Made by a program: the position numbers and the translations under genes
From: UBA1206 sp045643125
Lineage (GTDB): Bacteria; Bacillota; Clostridia; Oscillospirales; CAG-382
Reading direction: 5' to 3'
Length of the DNA: 10,754 bases
Assembly (NCBI GenBank): GCA_045643125.1
Contig: JAZUKE010000020.1
Span: 1 to 10,754 of the forward strand
The notes under the pieces: model-generated
What the model was told of the DNA's origin: nothing
The model's input: only the letters and a program-made list of their open reading frames with translations
The model's database searches: none
In this document: positions 1 to 5,236 of the stretch, one piece after another
How positions within the stretch are numbered: the stretch's first letter is position 1
Layout: each line of letters opens with the position of its first letter

Positions 1-130
1 CCGTAATTGCGATATATGCTTCAATGATGCTCAAATCATTGGGCGCAACAAAATCTTTTTGTTCTTCACTGACTCTTAGCTTTATGATTTCCCATACGTT
101 TTTTGCGTTTATCGGTTCAATTCTGACCAT
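1..130 (-). CDS. GNAT family N-acetyltransferase, 5' end only (partial)
   Basis: Reading leftward from an ATG at 130, the first 43 codons begin MVRIEPINAKNVWEIIKL and continue with an RVSEEQKDFVAPND stretch before leaving the window. This N-terminus resembles BltD/PaiA-type GNAT acetyltransferases, which transfer acetyl from acetyl-CoA to spermidine or other amines; the 'EEQKDFVA' segment is typical of that group. The start is supported by GGAGG about 5-7 bases upstream (around 135-139). The acetyl-CoA-binding motif lies outside the window, so substrate and completeness cannot be judged. It lies downstream of the MFS-glycosidase operon on the same strand with a gap of about 110 bases. I found no strong promoter or clean terminator in that gap, so read-through transcription is possible. 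Confidence 0.7.
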   Translation of the reverse strand, partial: MVRIEPINAKNVWEIIKLRVSEEQKDFVAPNDLSIIEAYIAIT

Positions 131-242
131 GACAGACCTCCGCAAATTCTGATTTGTCAATATCTCTTATATCTGATTTTACTGTACAAAACCAAAAAAC
201 ATCCTTATCCACCCGTAGCATCACGAGCATCCGTTTTATATT

Positions 243-1550
243 TCACTTTTCTTTTATCAGTATGCAGGAATCGACTTTCAGTCTGAAAGTGAGATCGGAT
301 ATGTCATAGAACGGTGAAGCGTCGTGTTTTGCGTCGAGCAGGAACGCCTCGAAATCTCCGCTTCTTCCGAAATCGACTTTTATTTCCTTGTCGGGCGAAT
401 CGTCATCGTCGGCGTAATACGCGATCATCGCCGTTATTTTTCCGTCTTTTCCGCATCCGCAGATCGAATAGATATCGGGGATTTCGTTCACCGACGGAAC
501 ACATTTTTCAAGATCGTAGAAGGAGCCGTACCAATACAGAGGATAATATCCCTTAAGCGGACGGTTGGTGTAAAGGTCGAATACGCCGTTGTATATGTTC
601 GGCAGAGTGTCGTAATACATAAGCATATCTATCGGATTTTTCTGCGCCATACATATCGCCGACGCCAGAAACGCCGCGCCCTTTGCGCCGTGTACGGCAT
701 TTATCGAGTATTCGTACTTGTCAAACCAATTTTCTATGTAGTTCCATTCGTTGAGTATGCTTTCGGCGCTTTCGTACCCGTATTTATCAAGAAGAGAACG
801 CAGACGTTTTGCTCTCGCTTCAAACGACTGCATATCGGGAGCGTAGATGTGCCACGAGAAAAAGTCGAGTTTTACGTTCCTTTTCGACATTTCCGAAAGG
901 AATCTGTCCGCCCAGGCGGTATCGTACGCGAGCGCCGGGCCGCCTATTTTCGCTTGAGGGAAGCACCCCTTGAGATGCTTTGCGGCGGTTTCAAAAAAGT
1001 CGAAGAACTGCGACTCCGTACCGCCCCAGGTGCGTTTGTTTTTGCTGTCGTCCTTGTCGAGGTCCGGCTCGTTCCATATCTCCCAATACGGCATATCAAG
1101 CTCAAAACCGTCAGCCCAGCCTTCGGTGTAGTGCCTGATTATGTGTTCGCATATACGCGCCCATTTGCCGAAATCCTTCGGCGGCAGAGTGGCGTGCTTT
1201 TTTATCTGATGCTCGATCGCCTGCCCCAGACGGAAAAACGTCTTTGTGCCGGCTTCGAGGGTGACGAGTATGGATTCGTCGGTGCAGGCGAAATCGTACG
1301 AAGCGGGATCGTTTTCGTCTGCGTCAAAGTCCGGGAAAATGCGCGACACGTCGTGACTGTACGGGCCTCCCTGCGACGTATAAAGCGAAGAATCGTGGTT
1401 TCTCGAATACGGGATGCGCAGAGCCTTGTAGGTCTCGAAATTGTTGAGCGGATCGTTTGCGTGCCGTTTGTACGACGGACCGCCGTTGGTGCAGTTGAGG
1501 AGCTTGAAGGGGACTGAAGATACGTTGGTGTCGAAAATCAGTTTTTCCAT
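243..1550 (-). CDS. Cytoplasmic GH39-like (clan GH-A) glycoside hydrolase
   Basis: This 435-residue protein has the clan GH-A (beta/alpha)8 retaining-glycosidase pattern. The acid/base motif is EIWNEPD, with catalytic Glu at about residue 161. A FFSWHIYA strand follows, then the nucleophile motif ILNEWNY with Glu at about 268. The spacing and the NEP/NEW pair best fit family GH39 (beta-xylosidases, alpha-L-iduronidases and relatives); other GH-A families such as GH30 or GH51 are less likely. A small beta-rich C-terminal segment follows residue 370. There is no signal peptide, so it should act in the cytoplasm on an imported substrate. ATG at 1550 is preferred because GGAGG (1556-1560) lies 5 bases upstream. 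The in-frame ATG at 1562 overlaps that site and has none of its own. The gene starts 15 bases after the MFS transporter stop, so the two are co-transcribed. The substrate is unknown. Confidence 0.78.
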   Translation of the reverse strand: MEKLIFDTNVSSVPFKLLNCTNGGPSYKRHANDPLNNFETYKALRIPYSRNHDSSLYTSQGGPYSHDVSRIFPDFDADENDPASYDFACTDESILVTLEAGTKTFFRLGQAIEHQIKKHATLPPKDFGKWARICEHIIRHYTEGWADGFELDMPYWEIWNEPDLDKDDSKNKRTWGGTESQFFDFFETAAKHLKGCFPQAKIGGPALAYDTAWADRFLSEMSKRNVKLDFFSWHIYAPDMQSFEARAKRLRSLLDKYGYESAESILNEWNYIENWFDKYEYSINAVHGAKGAAFLASAICMAQKNPIDMLMYYDTLPNIYNGVFDLYTNRPLKGYYPLYWYGSFYDLEKCVPSVNEIPDIYSICGCGKDGKITAMIAYYADDDDSPDKEIKVDFGRSGDFEAFLLDAKHDASPFYDISDLTFRLKVDSCILIKEK

Positions 1551-1565
1551 AGTTGCCTCCATTAT

Positions 1566-2852
1566 CTATTGTTTCATTACGGGCTGTTTTTCTATGATGA
1601 ATTTTGTAAAAAGCACGGCGGCTATTATGAGAATGAACGAAATGAACGAAAGAAGCTGCTGACCGTAAACCTCAAAGCCTAAAAACGTGACGCGGTTGTT
1701 GTCAAAAGCGGAAATTATGCGGCTTCCCGCCAACGAAGCAAGAAAACCGACGATACCGCCGATGCAGTTCTTTATCGCTGCCGCGTGTACGAAATATTCG
1801 TCCGGAACATAGCTGTAAACTATATTGTGAAAATTCTGATTCGTACCGGCGGTGCTGATGAAATACAGAACGGTGAACGCGACCATCAGAAAAGCCGTTC
1901 CCGGTGACGTGAATGTATTTATCAGAAACGCTGCCGCCGCAATCAGCATCGCAAGCTCGATGCCTTTTGCGAACGACCTTTTGTCGGTGTATTTACCGAG
2001 CGGGCGCGACGCCAGAACGCGGCATAGGTTTGCGGCGATGTTTATTATCTGCACCGTTCCGACCGTCATTCCGAGTTCTTTTATCTTGTATGTACCGAGA
2101 AATCCGATCGTCAGATAAAGTCCCGCGTTCCATATCACGGTAAGTATCACTACGTTCAGAAAGCTCGCGTTTCCGAGCAGGGATTTTATTGCCGTAAAAG
2201 TTTTCGTTTTGTGTTTGATTTTTTCATTTATGTCGTTCTTTATAAGCATCAGACAGACGAAATTGCACGCCGAAAGCACAAGACCCGAAAAAGCAATGAA
2301 AAGGAAGCCGCCGTTCAGATTGCCTATTTCTTCAAAACGGTCGATTATCATTCCCACCGCAAACGTGAACACCATCGCGGCGATAAGGGAGATCATTTCT
2401 TTGCCTGCCGAAAACGAGCCTCTCTTGGACGGATCGACGAACGAGTTGCCCCATTTGTATATCACGGACGTGATGAAATAGTTGCAGAAATACGCAAGCA
2501 GTATCCCCGTCGTCACGAGGACGGTGCGGACGGTTTGAGACACCGGAAGAAACGGTATAAAATAAAGGAAGATAAACAAAAGCTGACTTGCCGTGCTGAA
2601 CAGTATCGCGTTCCGTTTTACGTCTCTGATCTTCGTGACGGTGAACAGCGTAACAAGCTGAAAGAGAAACGCACCGGACGCAAAGGAGGAAATTATGCCT
2701 ATCAGTGCGTCGTCAAGACCGAGATTCGTGAGCAGCTTGGCAAGGTAAGCGTCGGTCACGAGCAGGGAAACGAGGTATTCAAACGCGCATTGGGCGACGT
2801 AGGCACCGCGTGAACGGCGGTATACTTTTGAAGAAAATATATCAGTATCCAT
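1566..2852 (-). CDS. MFS transporter, probably for a sugar or glycoside
   Basis: The protein has about 428 residues with some 12 hydrophobic segments in two halves, split near a lysine-rich loop (around residues 210-225) before the second half. A short basic D-V-K-R loop follows the second helix, and a GKYTDKRSF loop in the second half resembles MFS motif A. It would import its solute by proton or cation symport or facilitated uptake. It does not clearly match the GPH sugar symporter subfamily. The substrate is inferred only from the glycosidase gene that follows 15 bases after its stop. I chose ATG at 2852 because AAAGGA lies about 11 bases upstream. The in-frame ATG at 2864 directly abuts that site, too close for initiation. 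The gene is first in the operon, behind the promoter at 2910-2938. Confidence 0.8.
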   Translation of the reverse strand: MDTDIFSSKVYRRSRGAYVAQCAFEYLVSLLVTDAYLAKLLTNLGLDDALIGIISSFASGAFLFQLVTLFTVTKIRDVKRNAILFSTASQLLFIFLYFIPFLPVSQTVRTVLVTTGILLAYFCNYFITSVIYKWGNSFVDPSKRGSFSAGKEMISLIAAMVFTFAVGMIIDRFEEIGNLNGGFLFIAFSGLVLSACNFVCLMLIKNDINEKIKHKTKTFTAIKSLLGNASFLNVVILTVIWNAGLYLTIGFLGTYKIKELGMTVGTVQIINIAANLCRVLASRPLGKYTDKRSFAKGIELAMLIAAAAFLINTFTSPGTAFLMVAFTVLYFISTAGTNQNFHNIVYSYVPDEYFVHAAAIKNCIGGIVGFLASLAGSRIISAFDNNRVTFLGFEVYGQQLLSFISFILIIAAVLFTKFIIEKQPVMKQ

Positions 2853-2909
2853 TATTGGGAGCATCCTTTCAAAACATACCGAAGAACGGCATTTTTCAAG
2901 TGCAGACAG

Positions 2910-2938
2910 ATTATAGCATCGCCCGTTTGATTTGTCAA
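2910..2938 (-). promoter_or_regulatory. Sigma-A promoter of the MFS-glycosidase operon
   Basis: Read on the minus strand: TTGACA (2933-2938), 17-base spacer, TATAAT (2910-2915). All twelve hexamer positions match consensus. Transcription would begin near 2903 and give a leader of about 50 bases before the MFS start at 2852. Confidence 0.85.
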
Positions 2939-2954
2939 TCGCATTTTCAAAAAT

Positions 2955-3003
2955 GAAACATAACGGAACATATTATACATATTTCCGTTCAAATAAGGAA
3001 CAT
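2955..3003. promoter_or_regulatory. Operator-like inverted and direct repeats between divergent promoters
   Basis: AACGGAA (2962-2968) and TTCCGTT (2983-2989) form a perfect 7-base inverted repeat around a 14-base AT-rich centre. Related direct copies are GAAACAT (2955-2961), GGAACAT (2965-2971, 10 bases on) and GGAACAT (2997-3003, 32 bases on). The centre lies about 70-75 bases upstream of both divergent promoters, which suits an activator shared by, or separating, the sugar operon and the spo0A-like gene. No regulator that would bind here is identified. An AraC-type protein would be usual for such an operon, but none is encoded in the window. Confidence 0.45.
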
Positions 3004-3014
3004 TCTTTCTTCTG

Positions 3015-3043
3015 TTGACTTTTGAATCCGGTTAATGTATAAT
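3015..3043 (+). promoter_or_regulatory. Upstream sigma-A promoter (P1) of the spo0A-like gene
   Basis: TTGACT (3015-3020), 17-base spacer, TATAAT (3038-3043): one mismatch to consensus. It reads rightward, with a start near 3050, and leaves a long leader of about 230 bases before the ATG at 3278. The leader holds the Spo0A-box cluster and a second promoter-like site. Confidence 0.8.
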
Positions 3044-3123
3044 TGAAGAAAAGCGAGGCATCCGTCAAAATCGGAAGAATCGTTTTATGGACCGTACTTT
3101 ACTTGAAAACAAAACGCAATTAT

Positions 3124-3195
3124 TGACGAATCCCATTCGGACGATATAAATTGTGTCGAAAATTGTCGAAAACCGTCGTGCAAAAACGTGTCGAA
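3124..3195 (+). promoter_or_regulatory. Cluster of Spo0A boxes (TGTCGAA) in the leader of the spo0A-like gene
   Basis: The heptamer TGTCGAA, the known Spo0A recognition core, occurs exactly three times on the plus strand within 42 bases: 3154-3160, 3164-3170 and 3189-3195. The first two are 10 bases apart, one helical turn, as for tandem dimer binding. TGACGAA at 3124-3130 fits the relaxed form TGNCGAA and lies 30 bases upstream of the first. TATCGAA at 3249-3255 is a one-mismatch copy. The cluster is downstream of P1, where binding would block elongation, and about 50-120 bases upstream of the start expected for P2, where binding could activate. Autoregulation is inferred from this placement. 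Confidence 0.75.
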
Positions 3196-3210
3196 CGCTG
3201 TAAAATCGTA

Positions 3211-3238
3211 TTGAAACGCAAAAATACGGTGTTAAAAT
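3211..3238 (+). promoter_or_regulatory. Candidate proximal promoter (P2) of the spo0A-like gene
   Basis: TTGAAA (3211-3216), 16-base spacer, TAAAAT (3233-3238): a moderate sigma-A match with a start expected near 3245, about 33 bases before the start codon. It lies just after the Spo0A-box cluster. In AT-rich leader DNA such a match can occur by chance, so confidence is moderate. Confidence 0.45.
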
Positions 3239-3277
3239 TAGCATACACTATCGAAAAACAAAAGGAGATGGAAAAAT

Positions 3278-4057
3278 ATGGAACAAATGTCAACATACGG
3301 AAAAGTGATTATTTCCGACAAATCGCGCGTTTTCAGGTCGAGATGTGCCGACGAATTGAGAAAATGCGGCATCGAGGTAGTAGGCGAAGCGTCCGGCTCC
3401 GAAGAAGCTTACAAAAAGATCGTTGATCTCGTTCCGCAGGTGGTGCTTTGCGAGCTTTCCGTTTCGTCGGACGAATGCGTTTCTCTCATCGAAAGGTGTA
3501 AAAGGGAACTTGACAAAAGATCACCGGAATTTATCGTTATGTCGTCGTTCAATAACGAGGAGGCGTTTTCCGAATGCTGCGACGCCGGCGCCGCGTACTG
3601 CGTTATTAAACCGCTCGACTACAAGTTTCTCGCGTCGCGCATAACGAGGCTCGTCAGGAACAGAAAAAGAAATCTTGCCTCCGTTTCGGAATCTTTCGAG
3701 CTGGAAAGCCGTGTCACGTCACTGCTTCACAATATCGGCGTTCCGGCTAACCTCAAGGGCTATTACTACCTTCGCAGCGCGATAATAATGTCGGTCAACG
3801 ACAAAAGCAACCTTGAAATGATAACGAAAAAGCTCTATCCCGACCTTGCAAAAGAATATTCTTCCCCATCCTCGAGAATAGAGCGTTCGATGCGTCACGC
3901 CATAGAGGTGGCGTGGCAACGGGGAGATCCCGATATTCTGTATAAGTTTTTCGGCTATACCGTGTCGGCTTACAAGTCAAAACCGTCCAACAGCGAATTC
4001 ATCGCAATGCTCGCCGACAATATTTACCTCAAAAACAAGGAGCTTGCGATAAAGTGA
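3278..4057 (+). CDS. spo0A: Spo0A-family regulator with a degenerate receiver (Asp to Glu at the phosphorylation site)
   Basis: The protein has 259 residues, close to the usual Spo0A length of about 265. Residues 9-125 form a CheY-like receiver. Residues 145-256 form the Spo0A DNA-binding domain, recognised by VTSLLHNIGVPANLKGY, YPDLAKEY, the recognition helix SRIERSMRHAIEVAWQRGD, FGYTVS and NSEFIAMLAD. The DNA-binding part is nearly canonical and the receiver is not. The phosphoacceptor Asp is Glu59 (VVLCELSV), the second Asp of the acidic pair is Lys15 (ISDKSR), and the conserved Thr is Ser89. Lys111 (VIKPLD) is kept. Spo0A is the master regulator of sporulation and stationary phase, normally switched on by phosphorylation. 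This form probably cannot be phosphorylated in the usual way and may be permanently active. AAAGGAG (3261-3267) lies 10 bases before the ATG. The usual spoIVB neighbour is absent, so it may be a paralog or a relocated copy. Confidence 0.88.
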   Translation: MEQMSTYGKVIISDKSRVFRSRCADELRKCGIEVVGEASGSEEAYKKIVDLVPQVVLCELSVSSDECVSLIERCKRELDKRSPEFIVMSSFNNEEAFSECCDAGAAYCVIKPLDYKFLASRITRLVRNRKRNLASVSESFELESRVTSLLHNIGVPANLKGYYYLRSAIIMSVNDKSNLEMITKKLYPDLAKEYSSPSSRIERSMRHAIEVAWQRGDPDILYKFFGYTVSAYKSKPSNSEFIAMLADNIYLKNKELAIK

Positions 4058-4058
4058 C

Positions 4059-4352
4059 CTATTGACGCACGGTACGCCTTGCGCTTCCTCTTGTTGAAGA
4101 AAGGGAAGCGCGGTAGGAGTCTTTTGCGTCGTGGAACGCGAGAAGCACGCGCAGTACGTTCTTGGCAAAGCCGGTCAGCTTTTCTTTTCTGAGAAAAGAC
4201 GAGACGAAAAAGCAGCCCACACCGAGAATTAGGAGCATTGCCATAAAAAACGGAGCCTTCCACCACACGGAGTAGGTGCGTTCGCATACGCAGAACGCGA
4301 GAATGACGGCATTGGCACCTATTACATTAAGAAAAATTCTTGCTGATTTCAT
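4059..4352 (-). CDS. Small two-helix membrane protein of unknown function
   Basis: The product has 97 residues. Two hydrophobic segments (about 7-24 and 33-53) are joined by a short loop with ERTYSVWWK. The C-terminal tail of about 44 residues is strongly basic, with many Arg and Lys, and is probably cytoplasmic, giving an N-in, C-in hairpin. I recognise no family. The gene looks real: GAGG lies 9 bases upstream of the ATG (4362-4365) and a perfect sigma-A promoter sits at 4441-4469. It converges on the spo0A-like gene with one base between the stop codons. It shares its promoter region with the S24 repressor gene, which suggests that repressor controls it. A stress or damage-response effector is a guess from context. 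Confidence 0.65.
   Translation of the reverse strand: MKSARIFLNVIGANAVILAFCVCERTYSVWWKAPFFMAMLLILGVGCFFVSSFLRKEKLTGFAKNVLRVLLAFHDAKDSYRASLSSTRGSARRTVRQ
4081..4111. terminator. Hairpin inside the 3' end of the small membrane protein gene, possible spo0A terminator
   Basis: GCGCTTCC (4081-4088) pairs perfectly with GGAAGCGC (4104-4111), and TCTT/AAGA could extend the stem inside. It starts 24 bases after the spo0A-like stop. No proper T-run follows on either strand (only TCTTTT about 8 bases downstream on the plus strand). It is at best a weak terminator or pause site, constrained by overlapping coding sequence. Confidence 0.35.
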
Positions 4353-4388
4353 TTTTTATTACCTCACGAAAAAAATTGAAATTTACTG

Positions 4389-4417
4389 TTGACAACTCAC
4401 TTGCGATTTGTTATAAT
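4389..4417 (+). promoter_or_regulatory. Sigma-A promoter of the S24 repressor gene
   Basis: TTGACA (4389-4394), 17-base spacer, TATAAT (4412-4417): perfect consensus. The expected start is near 4424, giving a leader of about 125 bases before the ATG at 4549. It faces the minus-strand promoter at 4441-4469, and the two expected start sites are only about 10 bases apart with overlapping transcripts. Confidence 0.85.
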
Positions 4418-4440
4418 CATTTTAGTGATTTTGTGAGTGT

Positions 4441-4469
4441 ATTATATCCCTAAATTAGGGAATTGTCAA
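4441..4469 (-). promoter_or_regulatory. Sigma-A promoter of the small membrane protein gene
   Basis: On the minus strand: TTGACA (4464-4469), 17-base spacer, TATAAT (4441-4446), perfect consensus. The expected start is near 4434, about 80 bases before the ATG at 4352. The whole spacer is taken up by the palindrome at 4447-4461, so a protein bound there would exclude RNA polymerase. Confidence 0.85.
4447..4461. promoter_or_regulatory. Perfect palindromic operator candidate TCCCTAAATTAGGGA
   Basis: A 7-base inverted repeat with a single central A sits between the -35 and -10 of the minus-strand promoter and about 23-37 bases downstream of the plus-strand start. Binding would repress the small membrane protein gene directly and could hinder the repressor's own transcript. 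The neighbouring XRE-S24 protein is the obvious candidate ligand, by inference from position. Confidence 0.6.
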
Positions 4470-4498
4470 TAGCAAATCACCAAAAACGCGAAAAATGT

Positions 4499-4514
4499 CA
4501 TTTTGCACAAAATG
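4499..4514. promoter_or_regulatory. Inverted repeat CATTTTG-CA-CAAAATG in the repressor leader
   Basis: Perfect 7-base arms with a 2-base centre lie 35-50 bases before the repressor start codon. AAAATGTCA is also repeated directly (4492-4500 and 4509-4517). It could be a second operator; the short centre makes a stable RNA hairpin unlikely. Confidence 0.35.
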
Positions 4515-4548
4515 TCAGACAAAAATTGTATATTTCGTGGAGGCAATT

Positions 4549-5169
4549 ATGTTTATAGATAACCTTAAAGAACTTATGGATAAAAACAAGGTAACGCGCG
4601 CACGAATTACCGCCGACCTTCATTTCGGAAAGAATCAGATAAAATATTGGGAGCAGAACGGCAACGTGCCGAGCGGAGCCGTACTTCAGAAGATAGCCGA
4701 TTATTTCGGCGTCAGCATAAACTATCTGCTCGGCGACGACGAAGGCGACCTTTCGCGCTATGACAATATCACGCCTATCACGAAGAAACGCATCCCGCTC
4801 ATCGGCGATATCGCCTGCGGTCAGCCGATACTCGCGGAGCAGGACTACGACACGTTCATTGACGCAGGGGCTGCGGACGACGCGGATTTTGCGCTCCGCG
4901 CTTCCGGCGACAGTATGATAAACGCCCGCATCTGCGACGGCGACATCGTTTTCATACGCTCGCAGCCGATGGTCAACAACGGCGATATCGCCGCGATAGT
5001 CGTTGACGACAGCGCAACACTAAAACGTGTATACTTTTATCCCGAAAAGAAAAAGCTCGTACTCAGCCCCGAAAACGCCAAGTACGAACCTATGGTGTAT
5101 ATAGGAGAAGAGCTGCGCGAGATACGCATACTCGGCAAAGCGATCGCCTTTCAAAGCGTAATAAGATAA
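4549..5169 (+). CDS. XRE-S24 (LexA/CI-like) self-cleaving transcriptional repressor
   Basis: The protein has 206 residues. An N-terminal XRE/Cro-CI helix-turn-helix (about residues 4-62, with FGKNQIKYWEQNGNVPSG and IADYFGVSINYLLG) is linked to a C-terminal S24 serine protease-like domain (about 82-200). The autocleavage elements are visible: Cys90-Gly91 as the scissile bond (GDIACGQP, the Cys-Gly type known from the P22 repressor), Ser122 in GDSM, and Lys159 in ATLKR. Proteins of this build repress promoters as dimers and cleave themselves when RecA filaments form after DNA damage. It is not LexA, whose N-terminus is winged-helix. ATG at 4549 has GGAGG (4539-4543) 5 bases upstream; the in-frame ATG at 4495 has no such site. 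No phage genes are nearby, so this is a chromosomal regulator, probably of itself and the divergent small membrane protein gene. Confidence 0.88.
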   Translation: MFIDNLKELMDKNKVTRARITADLHFGKNQIKYWEQNGNVPSGAVLQKIADYFGVSINYLLGDDEGDLSRYDNITPITKKRIPLIGDIACGQPILAEQDYDTFIDAGAADDADFALRASGDSMINARICDGDIVFIRSQPMVNNGDIAAIVVDDSATLKRVYFYPEKKKLVLSPENAKYEPMVYIGEELREIRILGKAIAFQSVIR

Positions 5170-5186
5170 GGTAATAAGATAAAAAG

Positions 5187-5227
5187 ATCGGAAAGAGGAG
5201 CAATGATATGCCCTCTTTCCGATTTTT
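5187..5227. terminator. Bidirectional rho-independent terminator
   Basis: ATCGGAAAGAGG (5187-5198) pairs perfectly over 12 bases with CCTCTTTCCGAT (5212-5223) around a 13-base loop. It is followed by TTTT and T-rich DNA on the plus strand and, on the minus strand, by CTTTTT. It separates the convergent S24 repressor and pepF genes. Confidence 0.9.
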
Positions 5228-5236
5228 GTTGTTGTT

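Larger units (their letters stand above)
4401..4482. repeat. Repeated GTGATTT-like half-sites around the overlapping promoters
   Basis: TTGCGATTTG (4401-4410), GTGATTTTG (4425-4433) and an inverted copy GCAAATCACC (4472-4481) share a GATTT core. ACTCAC (4395-4400) and GTGAGT (4433-4438) form a further inverted pair. They could be operator half-sites for the S24 repressor or chance similarity in AT-rich DNA. Confidence 0.3.

Noticed and set aside
190..242. Terminator after the glycosidase gene
   Set aside because: Only a 5-base stem with a wobble (CTCGT/ACGGG), with the T-run displaced by more than 10 bases; not convincing.
883..889. Spo0A-box heptamer on the minus strand inside the glycosidase gene (another on the plus strand at 1529-1535)
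   Set aside because: Single copies within coding DNA, away from any promoter, are compatible with chance.
324..1517. Long open frame opposite the glycosidase
   Set aside because: Arg/Val-rich antisense shadow of a well-supported gene with no ribosome binding site. The same applies to long opposite frames at 5495-6961, 7263-8456, 7948-9090 and 9056-10081.
3056..3080. Sigma-H-like promoter (AGGCATC, 13 bases, AGAAT)
   Set aside because: The spacing fits, but the highly conserved A of AGGA is a C, and P1 and P2 already explain the region. Kept only as a weak possibility.
3151..3426. Open frame spanning the leader and start of the spo0A-like gene
   Set aside because: It has no ribosome binding site, overlaps the Spo0A boxes and promoter P2, and is out of frame with the clearly conserved Spo0A protein.
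4495..4548. Earlier start for the S24 repressor
   Set aside because: No ribosome binding site precedes 4495, the added residues lie outside the HTH domain, and GGAGG correctly precedes 4549.
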